Assembly: GCF_010682105.1 (NCBI RefSeq)
Contig: NZ_JAAGWH010000013.1
Span: 496,001-560,000 of the forward strand
Origin: Modestobacter muralis
GTDB lineage: Bacteria > Actinomycetota > Actinomycetes > Mycobacteriales > Geodermatophilaceae
DNA length: 64,000 nucleotides
Direction of reading: 5' to 3'
In this document: positions 8,020-15,361 of the stretch, in pieces
Numbering within the stretch: position 1 is the stretch's first letter
How the letters are laid out: every line of letters begins with the position of its first letter
Notes under the pieces: model-generated
The model's database searches: none
The model's input: the letters and a program-made list of their open reading frames with translations, nothing else
Told to the model about the DNA's origin: nothing
Program-made: the position numbers and the translations under genes

Positions 8020-9045
8020 TCACGCGAGGGCCGGCAGGCGCAGCTCGGCGACGAGCGCCCGGTGGTCGCTCCCGGGCACGTGCACGACGTGCAGCCACTG
8101 CGGGGTGATCCGCTCGTCGACCAGCACGTGGTCCAGCGTCAGCCGTGGCCGGCCACCGTGGACCGGTGACCAGGTCGACCGCAGCCCCGCACCGGTCGCG
8201 CGGGCGACGTCGACCCAGCCGGACCGCAGCAGCCGGCGGAACGAGGCGTGGTCGGGTGTGGCGTTGAAGTCGCCGGCCAGCACCCGCAGGACGCCGTCCT
8301 CGGGGTCGGGGAGCTCGCGGAGGTCCTCCTCCCAGTCGGCCACCCGGGCCGGACCCTGCAGCGGCGGGTGCGTGTGCACCGCGGTGAGCTCGACGTCGAG
8401 GGCGCCGGGCACCGTCAGCCGGACCGCGGGCTGGCCGAAGCGACCCGGCACCATGGTTCGCTGCTGCACCTCCAGCCGCGTCCAGATCGCGCCCCCGGAG
8501 CCCGGCGGCTGCTCGGGCCCGGCCGGCATCACGTGGCCGTGCGGCAGCAGGTCGGCGATCCCGGCGTCGACGAGCGCGGTCACCCCCTCGGGCGTGACCT
8601 CCATCAGCGCCACGACGTCGGCGTCGTGCTCGCGGACGAGGGCGACCACCGTGGCGGCGTCGGCGCGGCCGTGCAGCGTGTTCAGCGAGACGACCCGCAG
8701 CCGCGGCCCGTCGGCGTCCGAGACCGGCGGGGTCGGCCGTGCCCGCGGCAGCACGGTGGCGCCGAGCACGAGGGCCGACCCGGCGGCCAGCGCGGTGACG
8801 CCCCGCGACCGGCTGAGCAGGGCCGCGGTCAGCGGCAGCACCGAGCTCAGGGCCGCCTGCGGGGTGAAGGACAGCGCCGGCACCAGCGGGAAGCCCCGCT
8901 CGGCACCGAGCGCGCGGAGGGCGGCGAACCCGGCCCACGGGGCGGTGAGCGCGAGCGCGACGCGGGCAGGGACACGCGGGGAGGGGCTCACGGTGCCATC
9001 GTGCCGGGCCGGGGCGGAACCGTCGCGCAGCGGTCCCGTGTTCAT
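8020..9045 (-). CDS. Membrane-anchored endonuclease/exonuclease/phosphatase family protein
   Basis: DNase I-like fold protein of unknown substrate (nuclease, phosphoinositide or other phosphodiesterase). N-terminal part (about residues 25-100) holds two or three hydrophobic segments, so the catalytic domain (about 112-341) is membrane-tethered and probably extracytoplasmic. Catalytic blocks are all present: S-L-N-T-L-H-G, L-M-E-V-T, A-V-H-T-H-P, G-D-F-N-A-T, L-D-H-V-L-V and G-S-D-H-R-A-L. ATG at 9045 is chosen over longer starts; a GTG at 8991 is possible. It is divergent from the CYTH-CHAD gene with a short gap. Confidence 0.85.
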   Translation of the reverse strand: MNTGPLRDGSAPARHDGTVSPSPRVPARVALALTAPWAGFAALRALGAERGFPLVPALSFTPQAALSSVLPLTAALLSRSRGVTALAAGSALVLGATVLPRARPTPPVSDADGPRLRVVSLNTLHGRADAATVVALVREHDADVVALMEVTPEGVTALVDAGIADLLPHGHVMPAGPEQPPGSGGAIWTRLEVQQRTMVPGRFGQPAVRLTVPGALDVELTAVHTHPPLQGPARVADWEEDLRELPDPEDGVLRVLAGDFNATPDHASFRRLLRSGWVDVARATGAGLRSTWSPVHGGRPRLTLDHVLVDERITPQWLHVVHVPGSDHRALVAELRLPALA

Positions 9046-9118
9046 CTTCGTCCTGTAGGACGGACGCCGGACCAAGGCAACACGACGGTGACGCAGAGTT
9101 GAACGAGGAGTGAACGCC

Positions 9119-10681
9119 ATGGCGGACGTACAACTGGAGATCGAGCAGAAGTTCGACGTCGAGGAAACGTTCGTCCTGCCCGACCTGTCCGGGGTGGCTG
9201 GTGTGGCCGAGGTGCGCGAGCCGGTCGAGCACCACCTCGACGCCGCCTACTACGACACCGCCGACCTGCGGCTGGCCCGCGCCCGGGTCACCCTGCGTCG
9301 GCGCACCGGTGGCACGGACGCCGGCTGGCACGTGAAGCTGCCGGCGGTGGCCGGCGCCCGCCGGGAGCTGCACTCCCCGGTCGGCCGCGCCGCCAGGACC
9401 CCGCCGAAGGCCGTGCTCGAGCCGGTGCTGGGCATCGTCCGGCAGGCGCCGGCCGCCCAGGTCGCCCTGCTGCGCACCCGCCGGGTGGTCACCGAGCTGG
9501 TCGACGCCGAGGGCCGGGTCCTGGCCGAGGTCGCCGACGACCACGTGACCGGCACCGCCTACCCCGCCGGCCCCGGCGAGGCCGCCGTCGTCACCACGTG
9601 GCGCGAGGTCGAGGTCGAGCTGGTCGACGGGGACGACGCGGTGCTCGTGGCCGTCGCCGAGGCGCTGCTGGACGCCGGCGCCCGCCCGGCGGACTCCCCG
9701 TCCAAGCTCTCCCGCGTGCTGGGCGACCGGCTGGCCACGCTGGCCCCCGAGCCGGTCACCCCCGCGGCGTCGCCGAAGAAGAAGGGCAAGAAGGGGAAGA
9801 AGCACGCGCCGGCCGCTGCCGCGGGCGACGTGGTCGCCGCAGCGCTGCGGAGCCAGGTCCAGGCGCTGTCCGACGCCGACCTGATGGTCCGCACCGGCCA
9901 GGCCGACGGCGTGCACCAGGTGCGGGTGGCCTGCCGCCGGCTGCGCAGCACGCTGGCCGCCTTCCGGCCGGTGCTCGACCGCACGCAGACCGACCCGGTG
10001 CGCGCGGAGCTGGCCGTGGTCGGCTCGGCCCTGTCGCCCACCCGGGACGCCGAGGTCGCCGTGGCCCACCTGCGCGAGCTGGTCGCCGGGCAGCCTCCCG
10101 AGCTGGTGCTCGGCCCGGTCGCGGCTCGGCTGCAGCAGCTCGCGGTCAAGGACGAGGCCGCCGGCGACGCCGCGGCCCGCAAGGTGCTCTCCGGAGCGGA
10201 CTACCTGCGGCTGCGGGAGGACCTCGACGCACTGGTCGCCGAGCCGCCGCTGACCGCGGCCGCCGTTCGCCCGGCCGACGAGGTGCTGCGCGAGGTCGTG
10301 GCACGCACCGGCCGCCGGCTCGAACGGACGGTCGACCTCGCCCGCGACAGCGACACCGACGAGGCCCTGCACGACGTCCGCAAGGCCGCCAAGCGGCTGC
10401 GCTACACCGCCGAGGCCGCGGTGCCGGTGCTGGGGCGGCCGGTCGCGGAGCTGGTGACCGCGATCAAGGACGTGCAGGAGGTCCTCGGCGACCGGCAGGA
10501 CACCTTCGTCACCCGCCCGCTGTGCGTCCAGCTCGGGCTGCAGGCCTTCGCCGCCGGGGAGAACGCCTGGACCTGGGGCCGGCTGCACGCGCTGGAGCAG
10601 GCCCGGTCCGAGGAGTCCGAGCGGGAGTTCTGGGTCCGCTGGCCCCAGCTGCGCCCCGCGCTGCGGACCGCGACGACGTAG
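9119..10681 (+). CDS. CYTH and CHAD domain protein
   Basis: Two-domain protein: CYTH (triphosphate tunnel metalloenzyme, about residues 4-205) with the E-I-E-Q-K signature at the N-terminus, and CHAD (about 235-510), an alpha-helical domain rich in conserved histidines and arginines (V-H-Q-V-R-V-A-C-R-R-L-R-S and L-H-D-V-R-K-A-A-K-R-L-R-Y) that binds polyphosphate. Likely hydrolyses or senses inorganic tri- or polyphosphate. A lysine-rich stretch (K-K-K-G-K-K-G-K-K) near 220 links the domains. ATG at 9119 follows GAGGAG by eight bases. 520 residues; followed by the broken metallophosphoesterase. Confidence 0.92.
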   Translation: MADVQLEIEQKFDVEETFVLPDLSGVAGVAEVREPVEHHLDAAYYDTADLRLARARVTLRRRTGGTDAGWHVKLPAVAGARRELHSPVGRAARTPPKAVLEPVLGIVRQAPAAQVALLRTRRVVTELVDAEGRVLAEVADDHVTGTAYPAGPGEAAVVTTWREVEVELVDGDDAVLVAVAEALLDAGARPADSPSKLSRVLGDRLATLAPEPVTPAASPKKKGKKGKKHAPAAAAGDVVAAALRSQVQALSDADLMVRTGQADGVHQVRVACRRLRSTLAAFRPVLDRTQTDPVRAELAVVGSALSPTRDAEVAVAHLRELVAGQPPELVLGPVAARLQQLAVKDEAAGDAAARKVLSGADYLRLREDLDALVAEPPLTAAAVRPADEVLREVVARTGRRLERTVDLARDSDTDEALHDVRKAAKRLRYTAEAAVPVLGRPVAELVTAIKDVQEVLGDRQDTFVTRPLCVQLGLQAFAAGENAWTWGRLHALEQARSEESEREFWVRWPQLRPALRTATT

Positions 10682-10720
10682 CGTCGGGCGGACCGTCCGC
10701 CACCGCTCGAGGAGCCCCCG

Positions 10721-11800
10721 CTGTCCCTGATCCGACTGCTGGGGTTCGGCACGGTCGTGCTGCTGGCCATGGCCCTGCTGCACGCCTACCTCTGGTGGCG
10801 GCTGGTCCGCGGCACGACCACCCCGGGGCGCACCCGGCGGCGGCTGACCCTGCTGCTGGCCGGCCTCGGGCTGCTGGTCGTGCTGACCGTGGTGCTGAGC
10901 GGCCAGGTGCCGCTGGCGGTGGCCACACCGTTGAACTGGGTGGGCTACAGCTGGCTCGGGCTGGCGTTCTACCTGTTCCTCGCCGTCCTGGTGACCGAGC
11001 CGGTGCGCCTGGTGGCCCGCGTGGTGCAGGCCGTCCGGCGCCGGCGTGGCCCGGCGGTGGCTGCGCCCGTCGCCGTCACGTCCCCCGCTGTCGCGCCGGT
11101 CGCTGCCGAGCCCGCCGCCGTGGCCCCGGCCGGGAGCTCCGCCGTCCCCGATCCGGGACGGCGGCTGTTCCTGGCCCGCACGCTCGCCGTCGGGGCCGGC
11201 GCGGTCGCGGTGGGGACGGCGGGCGCCGGCGCGGTGTCCGCCAACTCCGCGCCCGTCGTCCGGCGGATCCCGATCCACCTCCCGCGGCTGGACCCGGCGC
11301 TGGCCGGGTTCCGGATCGTCACCTTCTCCGACGGGCACCTCCCCGCGACCTACGGCGGGCGGCGGTTCGAGCGGGTGGTGGAGACGGTCAACGCCCAGCG
11401 CCCGGACGTCGTCGCGATCGTCGGGGACCTGGTCGACGACTCCGTCGAGGAGCTGCGCGAGGACGTCGCGCCGCTGGGCGACCTGGTCAGCTAGCAGGGC
11501 CGGGACGACGCCGTCCCGGTCGTGCTGCTGGCCCACCAGCCGGTGCAGGTCGAGCAGGCCCGGCTGGCCGGGGTCGACCTGCAGCTGTCCGGGCACACCC
11601 ACGGCGGCCAGCTGTGGCCCTTCGACTACGCCGTGCGGCTCGACCAGCCGGTCACCGAGGGCTGGTCGCAGCAGGGCCCGACCCAGCTGTACGTGACCAC
11701 CGGCGCCGGCTATTGGGGTCCGCCGATGCGTGTCGGCGGCCACCCGGAGGTCACCGTCATCGAGCTCCAGCCCGGCGACCCGGTCCGCCCGCGCCGCTGA
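10721..11800 (+). pseudogene. Metallophosphoesterase, disrupted by deletion and in-frame stop
   Basis: The first part (to TAG at 11492-11494) has three membrane helices, an R-R-L-F-L twin-arginine-like segment and the start of a calcineurin-like phosphoesterase with F-S-D-G-H-L and V-G-D-L-V-D. After the stop the same frame continues with V-V-L-L-A-H-Q-P and the C-terminal metal motif S-G-H-T-H-G-G-Q to 11800. The expected middle segment of roughly 70 residues, carrying the G-N-H-E motif, is missing, so the gene has lost a catalytic block and gained a stop at the junction. No start codon of usual type precedes the first helix; CTG at 10721 has CGAGGAG at good spacing, GTG at 10757 is the alternative. 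The upper fragment alone could still make a membrane stub. Confidence 0.8.
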
Positions 11801-11809
11801 ACGTCGGCA

Positions 11810-11860
11810 TTGGTACCAACACCTGCGTTCCACGCCCTGACACGCAGGTGTTGGTACCAA
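11810..11860. terminator. Perfect 19-bp inverted repeat between convergent genes
   Basis: Arms at 11810-11828 and 11842-11860 are perfect complements, starting TTGGTACCAACACCTG, around a 13-base loop. Each arm also contains the 10-bp palindrome TTGGTACCAA. The element lies between the metallophosphoesterase remnant and pfkA, which converge, so a bidirectional terminator is the simplest role. Confidence 0.7.
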
Positions 11861-11894
11861 CGCCTGGGCTGTGCCGAGCGGGCGGGGCCCGCCG

Positions 11895-12923
11895 TCAGCC
11901 GGTGAAGGCGGAGAGCTCGGCGATGCGGTCCGGCGGGACCGTCTTCAGCCGCGCGACGGCCTCCTTGAGCGGCACCAGGGCGATCTCCGTGCCGTGCAGG
12001 GCGACCATGTTGCCGAAGTCGCCGCGGTGCGCGGCGTGGGCGGCGTGCATGCCGAAGCGGGTGGCCAGCACCCGGTCGAAGGACGTCGGCGTGCCACCGC
12101 GCTGCACGTGGCCGAGCACCGTGGTGCGCACCTCCTTGCCGCTGCGCGCCTCCAGCTCCCAGCCCAGCTGCTGGGCCACGCCGGTGAACCGCCGGTGCCC
12201 GAACTCGTCGATGCCGCCGTCGCGCAGCTCCATGGTGCCGGGCTTGGGGGTGGCGCCCTCGCTGATGACGGCGATGACGTGGGTGTCCCCGCGGTCGAAG
12301 CGGGCGCTGATCAGCTGGCAGATCTCCTCGACGTCGAAGGGCTGCTCGGGCATGAGGATCAGGTGCGCGCCGGCGGCCATCCCGGCGTGCATGGCGATCC
12401 AGCCGGCGTGCCGGCCCATGACCTCGACCAGGAGCACGCGCTGGTGGGACTCGGCGGTGGTGTGCAGCCGGTCGATCATGTCGGTGGCGATGCTGACGGC
12501 GGTGTCGAACCCGAACGTCAGGTCGGTGCAGTCGATGTCGTTGTCGATCGTCTTCGGGACGCCGACCACCGGGACGCCCTCGTCGGACAGCCAGGCCGCG
12601 GCGGTCAGCGTGCCCTCGCCGCCGATGGGGATCAGCACGTCGATGCCGTGGTCGTCGAGCACCTGGCGGGTGCGTCCCAGCCCGTCGTGCAGGGCCTGGG
12701 GAGCCGCGCGCATGGTGCCCAGCGTCGTCCCGCCGCGGGTGAGCAGCTTGTCGACCTTGCCGATGTCGAGCGGGGTGGCCTCGTCGTCGAGCAGTCCGCG
12801 CCAGCCGTTGCGGAAGCCGATGACCTCGCTGCCGTACTCGATGACCGACGTCCGGACCACCGCCCGCAGGACGGCGTTGAGGCCGGGGCAGTCGCCACCG
12901 CCGGTCAGCACTCCGATGCGCAT
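11895..12923 (-). CDS. pfkA: 6-phosphofructokinase
   Basis: Glycolytic kinase making fructose 1,6-bisphosphate in the cytoplasm. The 342-residue protein starts M-R-I-G-V-L-T-G-G-G-D-C-P-G-L-N and shows P-K-T-I-D-N-D, the catalytic T-I-D block, and M-G-R-H-A-G-W. The phosphoryl-donor loop reads G-G-E-G-T, with glycine at the position that in PPi-dependent group III enzymes is aspartate; together with lysine in P-K-T-I-D this matches the ATP-dependent streptomycete enzymes. ATG at 12923 follows GGAGAGAG. Divergent from the GntR gene, sharing a short promoter region with two palindromes. Confidence 0.94.
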   Translation of the reverse strand: MRIGVLTGGGDCPGLNAVLRAVVRTSVIEYGSEVIGFRNGWRGLLDDEATPLDIGKVDKLLTRGGTTLGTMRAAPQALHDGLGRTRQVLDDHGIDVLIPIGGEGTLTAAAWLSDEGVPVVGVPKTIDNDIDCTDLTFGFDTAVSIATDMIDRLHTTAESHQRVLLVEVMGRHAGWIAMHAGMAAGAHLILMPEQPFDVEEICQLISARFDRGDTHVIAVISEGATPKPGTMELRDGGIDEFGHRRFTGVAQQLGWELEARSGKEVRTTVLGHVQRGGTPTSFDRVLATRFGMHAAHAAHRGDFGNMVALHGTEIALVPLKEAVARLKTVPPDRIAELSAFTG

Positions 12924-12974
12924 GAGCTCTCTCCTCCGGGCGTGCCAGTGGTCCAGGACACACCGTACGTCATG

Positions 12975-12994
12975 ACGTCTTGATGACCAGACGT
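12975..12994. promoter_or_regulatory. Candidate GntR operator in pfkA-gntR gap
   Basis: ACGTCT at 12975-12980 and AGACGT at 12989-12994 form a perfect inverted repeat with an 8-base spacer, next to the 12-bp palindrome ACGTCATGACGT at 12967-12978. The position between pfkA and the GntR gene, just upstream of a TAACGT hexamer at 13001, suggests autoregulation and possible control of pfkA. No direct evidence of binding. Confidence 0.4.
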
Positions 12995-13014
12995 GTGCCG
13001 TAACGTCCTGTCCC

Positions 13015-13755
13015 GTGTCGAGCTCCGAGGGGGGACCCAAGTACCTCGCCGTGCGCGAGGCGCTGCGGCGACGGGCCTCCGCGTTGCCCGAGCACACCCT
13101 CCTCCCTCCCGAGCCGGTGCTGTGCGCCGAGTACGGCGTCAGCCGGATCACGCTGCGCCGGGCGGTCGACGGTCTGGTCGCCGACGGGCACCTGGTGCGC
13201 GAGCAGGGGCGGGGGACGTTCGTCAGCCGGCCGGGCATCCGGCACGAGTACCGCGAGAGCTTCGTGCACCGGATCGCCGGGTTCCACTCGGTGATGACCG
13301 AGCAGGGCGCGCAGGTGGGCACCACCGTGCTGACCCAGCGGGTGGTGCCGGCCGCGCCCGCCATCGCCGCCGAGCTGTCGATGGGCCCGGCCGAGGACGT
13401 CGTGGAGCTGGTCCGGCTGCGCAGCGTCGACGGGCTGCCCAACCACGTCGTCCGCAGCTTCCTGCCGGCCGCGCGCTACCCGAAGGCGGCGACCGAGGAC
13501 TTCGGGCACGGCTCGCTGTACGAGTTCCTGCGTCGGGAGTACGCCGCCGACCTGGCGCACGCCCGGATCATGGTCGACGTCGGGACGGCGGCAGCCGACG
13601 AGGCCGGCGTCCTGGACGTGACCACCGGCTCCCCGCTGCTGGTCGTGCGCACCACCGTGCGGGACCGCAGCGGCCACCCGCTGGTGCACTCCTTCTCCCG
13701 GCTGCGGCCCGACGTCAGCCAGGTCGAGTTCGAGGTCTCCGTGGGCGGTCGGTGA
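13015..13755 (+). CDS. GntR-family regulator with UTRA domain
   Basis: Transcription factor of the HutC/UTRA subfamily. N-terminal winged helix at about residues 8-75 (Y-L-A-V-R-E-A-L...L-P-P-E-P-V-L-C-A-E-Y-G-V-S-R-I-T-L-R-R-A-V), C-terminal UTRA ligand-binding domain at about 90-235. The ligand is unknown; UTRA domains usually bind sugars, amines or amino-acid derivatives. 246 residues, normal length. A TAACGT hexamer ends 8 bases before the GTG, with no clear Shine-Dalgarno site, so the mRNA may be leaderless. Divergent from pfkA and followed by an EthD-like gene 27 bases downstream. Confidence 0.9.
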   Translation: MSSSEGGPKYLAVREALRRRASALPEHTLLPPEPVLCAEYGVSRITLRRAVDGLVADGHLVREQGRGTFVSRPGIRHEYRESFVHRIAGFHSVMTEQGAQVGTTVLTQRVVPAAPAIAAELSMGPAEDVVELVRLRSVDGLPNHVVRSFLPAARYPKAATEDFGHGSLYEFLRREYAADLAHARIMVDVGTAAADEAGVLDVTTGSPLLVVRTTVRDRSGHPLVHSFSRLRPDVSQVEFEVSVGGR

Positions 13756-13782
13756 GCCGGTCGCCGGGGTAGGGGGCTCCCC

Positions 13783-14106
13783 ATGACCGTCAGCTACTTC
13801 GCCCTGTACCAGACCCCTGACGACCCGGCCGGCTTCGAGGAGCGGTACGCCGCCGTCCACACCGGGCTCGTGCAGCAGACCGCCGGCCTGGTCGAGAACC
13901 GGGTCCACTCGGTCACCCGCCAGGTCGTCGGCAAGCCCGCCTGGCACCTGGTCGCCGAGTTCGTCTTCGACTCCCAGGACGCGCTGGACGCCGCCCTGGC
14001 CTCGTCCGAGTGGGCCTCGGCGTGGGACGAGGTGCCGGGCGGGGCGGACTCGGTGGCCATGTTCGCGGCCCAGCCGCACGGTGCCGGGGCCGCGACCCCC
14101 AGCTGA
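13783..14106 (+). CDS. EthD-like ferredoxin-fold protein
   Basis: Small 107-residue dimeric alpha/beta-barrel type protein with the EthD pattern: F-A-L-Y-Q-T-P-D-D-P-A-G-F-E-E-R-Y then H at the helix (A-V-H), and a C-terminal F-A-A-Q-P segment. Relatives assist or catalyse small steps in ether or aromatic degradation, but many have no known role. Downstream of the GntR gene on the same strand by 27 bases, so it may be its target. The GGGG run upstream of the ATG gives a modest ribosome site. Confidence 0.75.
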   Translation: MTVSYFALYQTPDDPAGFEERYAAVHTGLVQQTAGLVENRVHSVTRQVVGKPAWHLVAEFVFDSQDALDAALASSEWASAWDEVPGGADSVAMFAAQPHGAGAATPS

Positions 14107-14116
14107 GCCGGGCGGC

Positions 14117-15244
14117 TCAGGGGCTCAGCGGCGCCGGGTCCGCCGGGTCGGTGGCCAGCCACCGCCGGTGCTCCTGCAGCAGCTCCCGGTCCAGCGCGTG
14201 ACCCACGTGCAGGGCCAGGTCGGCGGCGACCGCGCGCACCGCGCCGTCCAGCTCGCGCCGCTGGGTCCAGCCCAGCGCCAGCGCCCCGATCGCGCTGTGC
14301 TGCCCCAGCACCAGCGGTGTGGCCAGCACCGTCTCGGTGCCGGGGGCCAGCGGCGCCAGCTGCGGGAACTCGTCGCCGGCTTCGGCCAGGGTCGCCACGG
14401 TGACCAGTCGGCGCTCGGTCATCGCGGCGGTGAGCGGGTGCGGGTCGGTCAGCGTCAGGGTCACCACCGGCTCGGGCGAGGGCGGTGCACCGGCGGTGGC
14501 CGACCAGACCCGCACGTCGGCGCAGCCGGACTCGGCCACGCCCAGGAGGACCGTGCGGCTGCCCAGGGGCGAGCGGACGAACCGGTCGACGGCGCGGAGG
14601 ACCTCCGGCAGCGAGCCGGCGGTCAGCAGTGCGCCGCTGAGCCGGGCGACCAGCCGGGTGCGGTCGGCCTCGGCCTCCGCCTCGACCAGCATGCTGCGAG
14701 CACGTTCGGCCGCTGCCCGGGCCGTACCGTCGTCCCGGACGGCGGCAGCCAGGGCCTCGCGCTCGGCCAGCTCGACGGCCTGCACCTGCAGCTGACGGGA
14801 GCCCTCGGCGGCGAGCCGGCGCAGCGCCTCCAGCTCGGCCGCCGTCCAGTCCCGGGGCTGGAGGTCGCAGGCGACCAGGACCCCGATGGGCCGGCCCTGC
14901 GCCCCCCACAGCGGCATGCCGGCGTAGGCGACCACGCCCAGCTCGCGCACCGACGGGCTCTCCGCGGTGGCGGGGTCCTCCCGTGCGTCGCGCAGGACCA
15001 GCGGTTCCCCGGTGGTGGTGACCCGCTGGCTCAGCGAGTGGGTCAGCGGCATCGACCGGCGGGTCGCCCACGGCTCGGGCAGCCCGAACGCCCCGGGGAT
15101 CACCTGCCCGGCCTTGGAGACCAGCACGACCAGCGACCGGTCGACGCCCAGCCGGCGGGCGACGGTCGCGGCGAGCCGGTCGAACCCCTCGTCGGCCAGG
15201 GCCGGGAGCGGGGCCCAGGTGGGCAGCTCGTAGTCGGTGCCCAT
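14117..15244 (-). CDS. Tandem GAF-domain sensor protein
   Basis: A 375-residue cytoplasmic protein with two GAF domains (about residues 15-165 and 215-370) joined by a helical, probably coiled-coil linker rich in Ala/Glu/Arg. No output domain is seen, so it may act through partners. The first GAF is clearly paralogous to the N-terminal GAF of the phosphatase at 60434: both carry G-A-x-G-L-P-E-P-W, P-L-x-H-S and R-x-L-G-V-x-A-Y. GAF ligand unknown. ATG at 15244 follows GAGGGAGGGGGA. It is divergent from the EAL-DICT-LOV gene with about 117 bases between starts, so the two may be co-controlled. Confidence 0.85.
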   Translation of the reverse strand: MGTDYELPTWAPLPALADEGFDRLAATVARRLGVDRSLVVLVSKAGQVIPGAFGLPEPWATRRSMPLTHSLSQRVTTTGEPLVLRDAREDPATAESPSVRELGVVAYAGMPLWGAQGRPIGVLVACDLQPRDWTAAELEALRRLAAEGSRQLQVQAVELAEREALAAAVRDDGTARAAAERARSMLVEAEAEADRTRLVARLSGALLTAGSLPEVLRAVDRFVRSPLGSRTVLLGVAESGCADVRVWSATAGAPPSPEPVVTLTLTDPHPLTAAMTERRLVTVATLAEAGDEFPQLAPLAPGTETVLATPLVLGQHSAIGALALGWTQRRELDGAVRAVAADLALHVGHALDRELLQEHRRWLATDPADPAPLSP

Positions 15245-15361
15245 CGCCGTCCCCCTCCCTCGTGTCGTCGCTGCCGGCTGAGCTGAGAGCGCTCATCCGT
15301 TGGGAGCAGGCAGATGCTGTCAGACTCCAGGGGCCTGTGCCGGGCACCGGGAGGGGGCGAC

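Noticed and set aside
8003-11860. Very long open frame on the minus strand across the endonuclease-fold, CYTH-CHAD and metallophosphoesterase region
   Set aside because: It is antisense to well-supported genes, has Arg/Gly/Gln-rich composition without domains, and reflects the scarcity of stops in GC-rich DNA.
9598-12975. Plus-strand frame of more than 1100 codons
   Set aside because: It is a shifted frame of CYTH-CHAD and an antisense reading of pfkA; no family motifs.
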